This document shows, piece after piece, positions 1 through 10,982 of a DNA stretch of 64,000 nucleotides. The notes beneath the pieces are model-generated. The model was not told where the DNA came from and made no database searches. It saw only the letters and a program-made list of their open reading frames with translations. The DNA is taken from the NCBI GenBank assembly GCA_016720595.1, contig JADKKI010000078.1, positions 1 through 64,000 of the forward strand. The letters are read 5' to 3'. Every line of letters begins with the position of its first letter. The stretch's first letter is position 1. The position numbers and the translations under genes are program-made. This DNA is from Myxococcales bacterium (GTDB taxonomy: Bacteria > Myxococcota_A > Polyangia > Haliangiales > Haliangiaceae).

Positions 1-261
1 GCACGCTGGATCCTGACCGCGCGAGAGCAGGAGACCCTCGAGGATCGCGGCCGGGGCGCGACGTTGCGGTTCTCGATCAAGGAGGCGATCTACAAGGCGA
101 TCGATCCGTTCGTGCGGCGCTACGTGGCGTTCACCGAGGTCGAGCTGGTGGTCACCGACGGCGTCGCGCATGTGACCAGCGAGTTGCCGCTCGCGATCGA
201 GACCACGTGGCGCGAGCACGGCGGGTTCTGGCTCGCCACCGCGCGCGCCCAGCTCCGCTGA
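1..261 (+). CDS. 4'-phosphopantetheinyl transferase, C-terminal part
   Basis: The reading frame is open from the first base, so the N-terminus lies outside the window; 86 residues and the stop are visible. The segment FSIKEAIYKAIDPFVRRYV matches the F-S-x-K-E-A/S-x-x-K-A core of EntD/Sfp-type phosphopantetheinyl transferases, whose Glu and Lys bind Mg2+ and coenzyme A, followed by a typical beta-rich C-terminus. Such enzymes load the phosphopantetheine arm onto acyl or peptidyl carrier proteins. Whether this copy serves primary fatty acid or secondary metabolism cannot be judged, because its neighbours here are unrelated. The gene converges on the VWA lipoprotein with a 10 bp gap. Confidence 0.75.
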   Translation, partial: ARWILTAREQETLEDRGRGATLRFSIKEAIYKAIDPFVRRYVAFTEVELVVTDGVAHVTSELPLAIETTWREHGGFWLATARAQLR

Positions 262-271
262 CCGCGTCGCC

Positions 272-1330
272 TCACAGCACGGGCGGGGCAGGGCAGCCGA
301 ACACCACGTCGAGATCGGTCACGCTGCGGGCCTGGAGCCGGCTGCAGAACGTGCCGTAGAACCGGAGCTTGGTGGTCGCCGGGTCGTAGTCCCAGCCGGC
401 CACGTGCGCGGGATCGCGGGGGACCAGCTCGGTCTTGTCGTAGAACACGTAGGTGTGGTCGAGGTCCTCCGGCGCGGGGGCCACGGTGTACTCGCAGCTG
501 ACCACCTGGTTGGCGATCGCCTGGAACGCGAGATCGAGCTGCGCCGCGGTGTCCGCCTGGTAGTACTTCGTGGTGCCCGCGAGCGGCGCTCCGCCCACGG
601 CCGCGAGCTTGTTGAGCTCGGTCGCGTTGACCTCGCTGCCGAAGCCGACGACGAACGTCGTGATGCCGCGGGTGGTGTGGAGGTCGGCGATCGCCTGTTC
701 GCTGCCGAGCTTGCCTCCACCGAGATCGCACGACGACTGCGCCCCATCGGTGACGAGCATCAGGTAGCTGTCGCGCGTGTCGTCGGCGAGCGCGGGATCC
801 GTCGCGGCCTGCTGGATCCCGGTGTCGATGTTGGTGACGCACGGGAAGTTCGGGTAGTTCGGATCGGCCAGGTCCATCGCCGCATTCAGCAGCGATGCGA
901 TCGGCGCGGCGTTGTGATCGGCGACCGGCAGCGGGATCGCGCCCTGGGCGCACGCCTCGCCCTTGGTGTCGGGGAACATCGTGAGCCCCCAGCGGACCTT
1001 GTCGGCATAGCTCGACAGCACGTGATCGATCGCGCCCACGGCGGCGGTCCACTTGGTGGTGTTCGTGCCCGCGAGCACCTGCCGCATCGAGCACGATCGG
1101 TCGAGCACGAGCTCGAGGTTGGGCTGGACGTACGTGAGGTCGAGGAGCTGCCCACCGCAGCCGCCGATGCTGCAGGTGTGGCTCGCCGGATCGCACTTCT
1201 TCCCCGGGCTGCACTCGTGATCGGAGGTGCATTCGCCGGCAGGGCCGGCGTCGGTCTCGGCGACCGGAGCCTGGGTGGAGCACGCGGGGAGGGAGAGCAG
1301 GAGGGCGGTGACGACGGACGCTGTGCGCAT
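272..1330 (-). CDS. VWA-domain lipoprotein
   Basis: The 352-residue protein starts with a lipoprotein signal (lipobox LPAC, Cys17). A short cysteine-rich segment follows (about residues 34-58, six Cys, with CDPASHTC). From about residue 70 there is a von Willebrand factor A domain with an intact MIDAS start DRSCS (D-x-S-x-S) and the downstream TDG loop in YLMLVTDGAQSSC. VWA domains bind ligands through a metal ion, and in myxobacteria many such secreted or lipid-anchored proteins have no known partner. Function beyond metal-dependent binding at the cell envelope is not predictable. It is monocistronic by appearance. Confidence 0.8.
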   Translation of the reverse strand: MRTASVVTALLLSLPACSTQAPVAETDAGPAGECTSDHECSPGKKCDPASHTCSIGGCGGQLLDLTYVQPNLELVLDRSCSMRQVLAGTNTTKWTAAVGAIDHVLSSYADKVRWGLTMFPDTKGEACAQGAIPLPVADHNAAPIASLLNAAMDLADPNYPNFPCVTNIDTGIQQAATDPALADDTRDSYLMLVTDGAQSSCDLGGGKLGSEQAIADLHTTRGITTFVVGFGSEVNATELNKLAAVGGAPLAGTTKYYQADTAAQLDLAFQAIANQVVSCEYTVAPAPEDLDHTYVFYDKTELVPRDPAHVAGWDYDPATTKLRFYGTFCSRLQARSVTDLDVVFGCPAPPVL

Positions 1331-1436
1331 GGCAGGACGTAGAGCACGGCGCGTGCCCGCCTAACTCCGCCTAACCCCGCGCGCCGCGTGGGGGCCGCCG
1401 GCCGGGTGTCGGGGACTCCCTACAAGCTGCCGGGGT

Positions 1437-2044
<608 letters not shown>

Positions 2045-2069
2045 GGACGGAGCCTACAGGAGATACGGC

Positions 2070-3260
2070 CTAGCGGCGGCGCCGGCGCAGCAGGGCGAGC
2101 ACCCCGAGCCCGAGCGGCAGCGAGCCGCCGGCGCTGCGACCGCTGTCACAGCAGCCGCCGGAGTCGAAGTCGGTGAGGTCGCAGCTGTCGGCGGGCTCGC
2201 CATCCGTGATCTCGATCGGGATGGTGTACGCGAGCGTGCGGGTAGGATCATTCTTGTCCGTGATCGAGAGGCCGAGCGAATCCTTCGCGACCACACCCGG
2301 GTCCATGCACACGCGCAGGCGCCCGTCATCGCGCACCGCTGCCTTCGCGTACTTCGGCTGCGCCGTGATCGCGTAGGTGTGCTTGGTGCTCTTCGGATCG
2401 TTGGCGTCGATCGTCACGTCGGCCGCGTACCCGCGCACCGCGGTGAGGAGATCGGGGATCGTGGGCTCGGGTCCGCGCGCCACCGCCACGCCGGTGACCT
2501 TCTCGATCCAGCTCGCGATCTTGTCGGGCCGCACGTAGAGGCCGCCCTCGGAGCAATCGAACTGGTTTGCATCGTAGCCGCGCGAGGTGACGCCGGCGAG
2601 GAACGTGCCGTACTCGGTCGGCAGGTACAAAGGGCCGCCGGAGTCGCCGGGGCAGGTGTCGATGCCCATGCCGCCGGCGCCGAGCTCGCCCGCGGGCTGC
2701 GCGGCGGTCTGGCAGTCGACGGGGTGCGTGGTGCACGCGGCATCGGTGATCGTGGTGGTCGCTTCTTTCAGCTCGTTGACATAGGTCATCGCCGTGCGAT
2801 CGATCGCCCCGTAGCCGACGATCGAGACCGCGGCGCCGTTCTTGATGTCCGCGCTCGCCCAGCCGGTGGCGAGCTTGCGTGGCTCGCGCGTCGAGGCCCT
2901 CGCGAGTACGAGCACCGCGACGTCGAACGAGCCCTGCGAGTCGGGATACTCGACGAACGACGCGACGTCGATCACCTCGCCGTCGGCCTTCTTGACCAGC
3001 GAGTTGGTGCCGATCAGGACGTTCTTGAACGGGAACTGCGCGTCCACGCAGTGCCCGGCCGTGATCACCACGGTGGGGGCGATCAGGGTCCCGGTGCACT
3101 CCTGGCTGTTGTCGCTCACGTAGACCGCCGCGACATCCGGCCACTTGCCGAGCGGTGCATCACTGCCACCGATCACGGGCGCGGCGGATGGGCCCGCAGC
3201 GGCGCCTCGGGGGAGGAGCGTGAGGAGCGGGAGAAGCAAGAACCAGGTCGCAGCGCGCAT
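2070..3260 (-). CDS. Secreted trypsin-like serine protease with MYXO-CTERM-like tail
   Basis: I chose the ATG at 3260 because a clean Sec signal peptide (MRAATWFLLLPLLTLL...AAAG) follows; longer forms add a non-signal extension. The chymotrypsin-fold (S1) domain starts at VIGGSDAPLGKWP. The catalytic triad is visible: His in TAGHC, Asp in SFDVAVL and Ser in CPGDSGGPL. About 150 residues of unassigned beta-rich sequence follow. The C-terminus has paired Cys, a hydrophobic stretch GSLPLGLGVLALL and Arg-only end RRRRR, the layout of MYXO-CTERM sorting tails. The protease is therefore probably surface-anchored or released and degrades external protein, fitting a predatory lifestyle. Confidence 0.9.
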   Translation of the reverse strand: MRAATWFLLLPLLTLLPRGAAAGPSAAPVIGGSDAPLGKWPDVAAVYVSDNSQECTGTLIAPTVVITAGHCVDAQFPFKNVLIGTNSLVKKADGEVIDVASFVEYPDSQGSFDVAVLVLARASTREPRKLATGWASADIKNGAAVSIVGYGAIDRTAMTYVNELKEATTTITDAACTTHPVDCQTAAQPAGELGAGGMGIDTCPGDSGGPLYLPTEYGTFLAGVTSRGYDANQFDCSEGGLYVRPDKIASWIEKVTGVAVARGPEPTIPDLLTAVRGYAADVTIDANDPKSTKHTYAITAQPKYAKAAVRDDGRLRVCMDPGVVAKDSLGLSITDKNDPTRTLAYTIPIEITDGEPADSCDLTDFDSGGCCDSGRSAGGSLPLGLGVLALLRRRRR

Positions 3261-3332
3261 CGGGGCGGACCATCGCACAGCTCCACGGCGAGAGTCAGTG
3301 AGGATCTTGGCAGCGGCTGCTAAGCTCGCGCC

Positions 3333-4719
3333 GTGCCACGCCGGTTCGCCCTGCTGTACCTCCTGGCGGCGTGCTCGGGCGCTGCAAAACGCCCGAACAC
3401 CCCCACCAAGCCCGACGCCGATCCCGATGGGCCGCATCGCGCGGCGGTCGCGGCCCAGCTCCAGCCGTTCCTCGATGCCGAGGTCCTGAGCGGCGTGGTG
3501 GTCGGCCTCTACGACGCGGGCAAGCTCGAGATCTACGGCTTCGGCAAGGGCGCCGACGGCAAGCCGCCCGACGGCAAGACCCTCTACGAGATCGGGTCGA
3601 TCACCAAGGTCTACACGTCATTGCTCCTCGCCGACGCGGTCCAGCGCCGCGAGGTCACCCTCGATACCCCGGTCGCCGAGCTGCTCCCGCCCGGGATCAC
3701 GGTGCCGACCAAGGACAAGCTCGCGATCACGCTCAAGCAGCTCGCGCTCCACGCCTCGGGCCTGCCGCGCCTCCCGCCGAGCCTCGTCCAGCAGCAGCGC
3801 CCCGATCCATACGGCGGGTATGGCGAGGAGCAGCTGTATCGCGATCTGCTCGCCACCGAGCTCGAGGTGCCGCCCGGCACGCGGATCGTCTACTCGAACT
3901 ATGGCGCGGGGCTGCTCGGTCACGCGCTCGGTCGCAAGCTCGGCAAGGGGTTCCCCACCGTGCTCCGCGAGCGCGTGCTCGCGCCGCTCGGCTTGACCGA
4001 CACGTTCTTCGGGTTCCCGGCCGGCACCGAGAGCCGCCGCGCGCAGGGGCACCGATGCAGATCTCCAGCCCACCGTGCCGTGGACGTTCGACGCGCTCGC
4101 CGGCGCGGGCGCCCTGGTCTCCGACGCGCGCGATCAGCTCCACCTGATCGACGCCGAGCTCGATGCCTACGCCGGGGGCAAGGCACCGCTGCGCGCGCCG
4201 ATGCGGTTGACGCAGGAAGATCAGCTCGAGAACGAGGGGCCGAACACCGGCCTCGGGTGGCAGATCGACAAGGACGGTCGCTACTGGCACAACGGCGGCA
4301 CCGGCGGCTTCCACAGCTTCGTCGGCTTCGATCCAAAGGCGCGCCGCGGCGTGGTGATCCTGGCCTCGACCTCGACTTCGCTCGCCGATCGTCTCGCGGA
4401 TGCGATGTACCAGGTCCTCGAGGGCACGCCGCCGGTCGCCGCGAAGTTCCCGAGCGTCGCGGAGCTCGTGCCGCTCGCGGGCACCTACGAGCTGACCGGC
4501 ACCAAGCTGGTGGTCACGCTCGAGGGCAAGCGGCTCTACATCGAGGGGCCGGGCGAGCCCAAGCACCGGCTCGCGCCGCTCTCGGACCACGAGTTCTTCA
4601 TCGAGGCGATCCAGGCCGCGGCGATCTTCCAGAAGGACGGCGACAAGGTCGCGCGCCTGGTGTTCGCGGTCGGCGGCACGACCCTCACCGCGATCCGCGT
4701 CGACACCGCGGCGCCCTGA
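3333..4719 (+). CDS. Serine hydrolase, beta-lactamase/class C family lipoprotein, frameshifted
   Basis: From a GTG start a lipobox (LAAC, Cys14) leads into a beta-lactamase-fold serine hydrolase. The S-x-x-K motif is SITK (Ser89, Lys92), the Y-x-N motif is YSN, and a KTG-like HNGGTGG appears near 4290. The reading frame changes at the GGGG run around 4045-4050. Removing one G restores AQGTDADLQPTVPW and the remaining ~220 residues to the stop at 4719, so a single homopolymer error is the likely cause. Family members include class C beta-lactamases, DD-peptidases and esterases, and the substrate here is unknown. The last 35 bp overlap the convergent Uma2 gene. Confidence 0.85.
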
Positions 4720-5386
4720 GCGCGGTCACGCGGCGCGGCGACGAGGCGACGCCGACCGCTCGCTCAGGGATCGGGAACTCGGCGCGCAGCGCCTTGAGGA
4801 AAACGGGGCCACGCGACAACTCGAGCAGTGGGTAGACACGAGCAAGTTCGAGGCCGGGGGCGCACCTGCTGCGCTCCTCCTGCCGGTAGCCCGCATCGGT
4901 CAGGATGTGGAACGTGATCACGTCGTCGATCCAGAACCAGACCTCGGGCACGCCGATGTGTCGATAGACGTCGAGCTTCTCGATCCCGCCGCTGGTCCAC
5001 ACGACCTCGATCGCCAGGTCCGGACGGTGCTTGGATTGATCGCCAAACACGTAGCACTCGTCGGGTTCGAGTGTCGCTTTGTCGTCGCTACTCGACACCG
5101 TCCACGACCCGTAGTTGTTGAACTCGAGCCCGAGGTAAGCGAAGTAGGCGTTGAGGATGTCCCCGAGCGTCCTCCCGATCTGTTCGTGCTGTCTCGACGG
5201 CGACATGAGCTCCAGTGTCCCTTCCAGGTAGGTGACCTTGGGTCGCCGCTTCTCGCCCTTTGATCGCAGGATCGCCTCGAACGTATCCCGCGAGATGTTG
5301 CTCATCACGATCCGCTCATCGGCCGTGGGAACATGCTCACCAGGGGGGACACGGTCGATCGTCGGGCGCTTCATCACGACGGCCAT
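4685..5386 (-). CDS. Uma2-family putative restriction endonuclease-fold protein
   Basis: The 233-residue protein (ATG at 5386; an upstream start at 5425 is possible) has the Uma2/DUF820 core: EGTLELMSPSRQHE, then LEPDECYVFG, RPDLAIEVV and the pattern YRHIGVPEVWFWID. The Asp and Glu-x-Val residues match the PD-(D/E)xK-type active site of this family. Uma2 proteins are abundant in cyanobacteria and myxobacteria, usually as solitary genes; their biological role is not established. The C-terminal ~45 residues are Arg-rich and overlap the end of the serine hydrolase gene, so the natural end may be earlier. Confidence 0.8.
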   Translation of the reverse strand: MAVVMKRPTIDRVPPGEHVPTADERIVMSNISRDTFEAILRSKGEKRRPKVTYLEGTLELMSPSRQHEQIGRTLGDILNAYFAYLGLEFNNYGSWTVSSSDDKATLEPDECYVFGDQSKHRPDLAIEVVWTSGGIEKLDVYRHIGVPEVWFWIDDVITFHILTDAGYRQEERSRCAPGLELARVYPLLELSRGPVFLKALRAEFPIPERAVGVASSPRRVTALRAPRCRRGSR

Positions 5387-5486
5387 GGTACCAGGCGACC
5401 ACTGCACGAGCAGCGCCAACCGCAACCGCGCGTGATCACGCGTCGCGCTTGTCCGTGTCCGCCGGCATGCGGACAGCGCGTCCGCG

Positions 5487-6804
5487 CTACGGACAGGCGC
5501 CGGGCGTGGGCGTGGTGGTGCTGGTCAGCCAGGTCGCTGTGCACGCGGTGGCGTCGTAGCCCGTGACGGTCTTGATCGTGTCGAGCATGTCCGCCATGTG
5601 CGCCGTCTTGCCGGCGTGCGCCATGTAGAACGTGTGGAGCGCCTGGTCGACCTTGTCGGCGCCGACCTTCAGCGCCACCCCGCGATAGAAGAACGCCCCG
5701 CGCATGTACGGCGCGTTGGTGAACAGATCGTCCTTCAAAGATGTCGACGGTGCCGCAGCTCTGTGGCCACACCCTTGTCGGTGCCGGGATGCCAGCGAGC
5801 TCGCTCGCATAGCTCTGCCACACCGCCGCGCCGACCGTCGGCGCGACCACGTCGAGCGCGCGCCCCGCGAGGTAGGTGACGGTGCCCTCGGACAGCACGA
5901 AGTCCTCCCAGCACTCGATCCGGATCCCGTCGCCGAACCAGCCGTGCGCGGCCTCGTGGACGTTGGTCTCCTGGCTATCGAGCGATCCGGCCGAGACGTG
6001 CCACAGCGGGTGGTGCTCCATGCCGCCGTACGCGCCGGGCCCCCACTTCACGGACACCGTGCCGACCTTGTTGCCGAACCGGTACGGGCCGATCGTCGTC
6101 TCGAGCCACTGGAACGCGGCGACCAGGTTCGCAGTGCCGGTCTGCGCGAGCGCGAGCTCGGTGGGCCGGTACCAAACCGAGACCTGCGTGCCCGCGGCGG
6201 TCGTGCCGAGCGGCAGCTCGGTGTACGCGTCGATCGACCACGCGAGCTGGTACGACGGTGCCTCCGCGATCGTCTGCGGGAACACGGCGATCTTGCCGGC
6301 CGGCACGCCGGTCACCGCGAGCGTCATCGCGAGGCCATCGCGCGGCTGGCTGTGGCAGGGGAACAGGTTGCCGCAGTAGTACGGCCACAGGAACGTGTAG
6401 CCCGCCGCCGCCGCGCCCGCGAAGCCGGTGTGGTTCTTGTAGTGGAACGCGATGTCGATCGTGACCGGCGCGTCGCTGGCGTCGAGCGCGAGATCGATGA
6501 CGTTGGTGCCCGGCTTCACGGCGAACGCCAGCGCGGCGCCGCCCTGCTGCACGGTGTCCAGGGTCAGATCGCCGACCTCGAGCGTCGCGCCAGGCGCGGT
6601 GCTCGGCTCGAACGTGATCTGCGCGGTCGCGGCGAACGTCGTGACGTCGAAGCTGAGCTTGGTCTCCGAGATCCCGCGCGCCGGGTTCGGCGTCGGGGTG
6701 ATCGGGGCCACCGGCGCATCGGGCGTCGTGGGAGAGCCGTCATCCCCACACGCCGAGGCGACGGTGACGACAGCGACGACGGTGGCCAGAGCGAGGGTGC
6801 GCAT
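5487..6804 (-). CDS. M1-family zinc metallopeptidase, lipoprotein, frameshifted
   Basis: The start at 6804 gives a lipoprotein signal ending in ASAC. A beta-rich N-terminal domain precedes the gluzincin core: GGMEH (equivalent of the GxMEN exopeptidase motif), then HEAAH and, 18 residues later, the third zinc ligand in LSEG, exactly the HExxH-x18-E layout of aminopeptidase N. The frame breaks at a TTT run near 5745. Dropping one T continues as LKDDLFTNAPYMRGAFFYRG and runs to the stop at 5487, including the usual helical C-terminal segment. It is likely an envelope aminopeptidase used for peptide scavenging. The frameshift is probably a sequencing error. Confidence 0.85.
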
Positions 6805-6847
6805 CTCGGCGCGGACCATGCCGCCCACGGCCCGCCGGATCAAGCAG

Positions 6848-7774
6848 TTAGTAGCGCGGGACGCTCGGATCGACGTCGCGCGACCACGCCTCGATGCCAC
6901 CGGCGAGGTTGTAGACGTGGGTGAACCCTTCCTTCAGGAAGTGCTCGGCGGCGGCGCGGCTGCGCGTACCGTGGTGGCAGTGGAACGCCAGTGGCGTGGA
7001 CTTCGGCAGCGCCTCGATCGCGGCCATCGCCGCATCGTCGAGGAGCTTGGAGCCGGCGATCATGGCGGTCGCGCGCTCCTTCTCGGTGCGCACGTCCCAC
7101 AGCTGGATCTTGCCGTCGGCGAGCAGGGCCTTCATCGCCTTGGGCTCGACCTCGCGCACCGCGGCGGGGCGGTTCGGGTTCTCGATCTTGAAGCCGCCAC
7201 CGTCGGGGCTCTCGAGGAAATCGATGGTCACGCCGGCGGCGCGGCCGGCGCTCGCGCGATCGAGCTGCACGGTGACGCCGTTGGTCTCGATCGTGAGGTG
7301 GCTGCCCTCCTTGGGGCCGAGGTCGAGCTGGTGCTCCCAGCTCGGCGTGATCGTCAGGTGGATCACGTCCCCGGGGCTGCCGTCCTTGAGGGCGGCCGAC
7401 AGCTCGGTCGCCGCGCGGGGCGAGACCGTCAGCGTGGGGGCCTTGGCGGGGGCGACGAGATCTCCGAGCTTCTTCTCGAGCTCGCCGGCCTCGTGCATCT
7501 GGCGAACGATGTCGGCGCCGCCGACGAACTCACCCTTGATGAACAGCTGGGGGAACGTCGGCCAGTCCGAGTACTCCTTCATCCCCGTCCGGATCTCAGC
7601 GTCGCTGAGGATATTGACGGTGGCGAACTTGGGTACCAAGGTGTTGAGGATGTTCACGACGGAGGCGGAGAACCCGCATTGCGGGAAGCTCCTCGTACCC
7701 TTCATGAACAGGACCACGGGGTCCGCCTGGACGATGGTGTCGAGCTTCTTCTTGAGGGCTGGATCGAGCGGCAT
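6848..7774 (-). CDS. Monothiol glutaredoxin / HesB-IscA-like / rhodanese triple fusion
   Basis: Residues 1-105 are a Grx4-type monothiol glutaredoxin with the signature CGFS active site and WPTFPQLFIKGEFVGG (glutathione and Fe-S binding). Residues ~110-195 resemble a HesB/IscA-type beta-sandwich (LTVSPRAATEL, GVTIDFLESPDGGGFKIENP), but the usual C-terminal C-x-C cysteines are absent. Residues ~205-308 are a rhodanese with active-site loop CHHGTRS. Together these suggest Fe-S cluster carriage or sulfur transfer in the cytoplasm. The gene is divergent from the FemAB-like gene with only 11 bp between start codons. The Grx4 and rhodanese assignments are certain; the middle domain is a weaker call. 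Confidence 0.85.
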   Translation of the reverse strand: MPLDPALKKKLDTIVQADPVVLFMKGTRSFPQCGFSASVVNILNTLVPKFATVNILSDAEIRTGMKEYSDWPTFPQLFIKGEFVGGADIVRQMHEAGELEKKLGDLVAPAKAPTLTVSPRAATELSAALKDGSPGDVIHLTITPSWEHQLDLGPKEGSHLTIETNGVTVQLDRASAGRAAGVTIDFLESPDGGGFKIENPNRPAAVREVEPKAMKALLADGKIQLWDVRTEKERATAMIAGSKLLDDAAMAAIEALPKSTPLAFHCHHGTRSRAAAEHFLKEGFTHVYNLAGGIEAWSRDVDPSVPRY

Positions 7775-7785
7775 GACGGTGCTCC

Positions 7786-9001
<1,216 letters not shown>

Positions 9002-9023
9002 TCCCCGATGGTAAGGTCCGCGG

Positions 9024-9666
9024 ATGGCTGACGACTCTCGCGGTGGTGACCGCTACGCGACCAAGGCGATCCTCCACTACGTCAACACCACCCACGTCCC
9101 GCACGACGCCGGCCTGGCACGCGCGTTCGCGGTGCCCGACGGCATCCCGGCGATCCAGGTCGGGCCGAGCGATGGCAAGCTGATCCAGTTGCTGCTGCGG
9201 CTCGCAGGGGCCAGAAGGTCGTCGAGGTCGGCACCCTGGTCAGGTTGCTCGGCGATCCACATGGCGCGCGCTGCTGCTGATGGGCACCTGTGGTCGATCG
9301 AGGTACGAGGAGAAGCACGCGGCTGTCGCGCGCGGCAACCTCGCCGCAGCGGGCGTCGCGGATCGCGTCACCGTGCTGGTCGGCCCGGGCGTCGAGGTGT
9401 TGCCGATCATCGCCGACAAGGGCCCGTTCGATGCGGTGTTCATCGACGCGGACAAGGTCAACTATCACGTCTACGGTGCGTGGGCCGTGAAGCACCTGCG
9501 CCCGGGCGGGCTCGTGCTCGGTGACAACGCGTACCTGTTCGGCGAGCTGATGGAGGATTCGGATCGCGGCCGCGCGATGCGCGCCTTCCACGAGCTGGTC
9601 GCCGCCACCTGCGATTCGGTGTGTGCGCCAACGCCCGACGGCCTCGTCGTCGGGATCAAGCGCTGA
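9024..9666 (+). CDS. SAM-dependent O-methyltransferase (COMT/CCoAOMT-like), frameshifted
   Basis: The start MADDSRGGDRYATKAILHYV and the C-terminal part (NLAAAGVADRVTVLVG, FDAVFIDADKVNYHVY, LRPGGLVLGDNAYLFG) match the catechol/caffeoyl-CoA O-methyltransferase family; the FIDADK motif binds the metal and SAM. The middle is broken: QKVVEVGTL (near 9215), SAIHMARA (near 9255) and DGHLWSIE (near 9280) fall in alternating frames, requiring about three small indels between 9200 and 9310. The gene follows the FemAB-like gene by 22 bp on the same strand, so the two may be cotranscribed. Substrate is unknown. Confidence 0.8.
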
Positions 9667-9678
9667 GCACGACCCGGC

Positions 9679-10184
9679 TCACTTGAACTTCGCGCCGACC
9701 GTCGTCGACGTGTTCGCCGAGAACATGCACGTCGAGGTCTGCCTGCGGTGCAGTTCGGTGTGGTCCAGCGGTCCGAACGCACGTCTCCGTCGGTGGCCAC
9801 CGCGTGGAGCGTCACCGGACCCTTGGGCACCGTGATCATGCAGTCGGAGGGGCCATTGCCGCCGCACGAGCTCGCACCGGTCACATCGACGCGGCCGGTC
9901 CCCATCACCTGGACGTGCAGCACCACCTGCGGCGCGGCGTCGATCCCGGCGTCGAGCGCGCCCTTGCCGCACGAACCGGCGACCCCGCTCGCCGCGCAGA
10001 AGCCATCAGCGCCGCAGACCTGGCCGCCGGCGCAGTCCCCCGGCGCCGAGCACGTCACGGTGCAGTCGCGGAGATCCGGGGTGTAGCAACCGCCGAGGCC
10101 GAGGAGGAGGGCGAGGGCGACGGGGACGGTGAAGACGCTGGCGAGGGCCGTCGCGGTCGCGAATCTGGGGTTCAGAACTGCCAT
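9679..10184 (-). CDS. Hypothetical lipoprotein, frameshifted
   Basis: The start at 10184 gives MAVLNPRFATATALASVF and a lipobox LGLGGC. A Cys-rich segment follows (CTVTCSAPGDCAGGQVCGADGFC) and then a short beta-rich domain (VVLHVQVMGTGRVDVTGAS) of the type found in repeats of myxobacterial surface proteins. A one-base shift near 9745 joins it to TSTCMFSANTSTTVGAKFK and the stop at 9679. It is the last gene of the kinase operon and overlaps the preceding TPR gene by 13 bp. No function can be assigned; I infer an envelope protein working with the kinase/TPR pair. Confidence 0.6.
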
Positions 10185-10982
10185 GCGATGCTCACCTGGG
10201 CCCCGTTGCGTGTGGGCGAGACGGCGACGGGAGTGATCCGGAAGCTCCCCGTCGCACTCCGCTCGGTACGTACGCCGAGGAGATAGAGCGCCACGCCGCC
10301 GGCGATCGCGACGCCCCCACCGATGCCGAACGCCTTCGCGATCGTGGCGCTGGATTCGCCCCGCGCATCGGCGGCCGCGAGATCCTGCCATCGCGCGCCA
10401 CTCGCGTAGCCGCGCTCGACGGTCGCCGTGGCGTCGTGGGCCCGCAGGCCGAAGTACAGGGCCACGGACAGGCCGAGGCCACCCGCGATCGCGAGCCCGA
10501 TCCCGACGGTCTGCTCGCGCTGCCCGCGCACGGCCAAACGAGAGGTCGCGAACAACGAGCCGCTCTCTCGCGAGGTCTCGATCACGATCGGCGGGTGCCC
10601 GTCTCGCGCTGCGGGGCGCTGCGCCTCGTGAGCACAACGGGCAGAGCTCGCGAGGCGCTCCTCCGCGATCGTCCTGCCCTCGACGCTGGGGGGCGGTGGC
10701 GAGGTAGCGGCGGTACATCCGCGTGGCGTCGTCGCAGTTGCCCTGGAGGCGATAGGCCTGTGCCAGGTTGAACAGCAGGCCGGCGCTGGGCGCCATCACG
10801 TACGCCTCCTTGAAGGCGATGATCGCGCTCCCGTAGTCACCGGCATCGTGGAACGCGCGGCCTTGCTGGGCGAGGGCGCGCGCCTTGGCGGGGACCTCCT
10901 CGGGCGGCGGCGGCTCCTCGGCGCGTGCGATCGCGGGAGCGACGGCGAGCGCGGCTGCGAGGGCGAGGGCGCCGATCCTCAT
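10172..10982 (-). CDS. Secreted TPR protein with C-terminal membrane segments, frameshifted
   Basis: A signal peptide (MRIGALALAAALAVAPAIARA) is followed by a short TPR block (GRAFHDAGDYGSAIIAFKEAYVMAP and GLLFNLAQAYRLQGNCDDATRMYRRYLATAP). One base must be removed in the G run near 10690 to continue as VEGRTIAEERLASSARCAHEA. The C-terminal half holds two hydrophobic segments (IGLAIAGGLGLSVALYFGLRA and GGGVAIAGGVALYLLGV). This layout is common beside Hanks-type kinases in myxobacteria. The ATG overlaps the kinase stop as ATGA, which implies translational coupling. The molecular function is unknown. Confidence 0.7.

Noticed and set aside
404..1342. Long plus-strand ORF opposite the VWA lipoprotein
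   Set aside because: It is Arg/Val/Gly-rich with no known motif, and the minus-strand protein has a lipobox and MIDAS. Long antisense frames are expected at this GC content.
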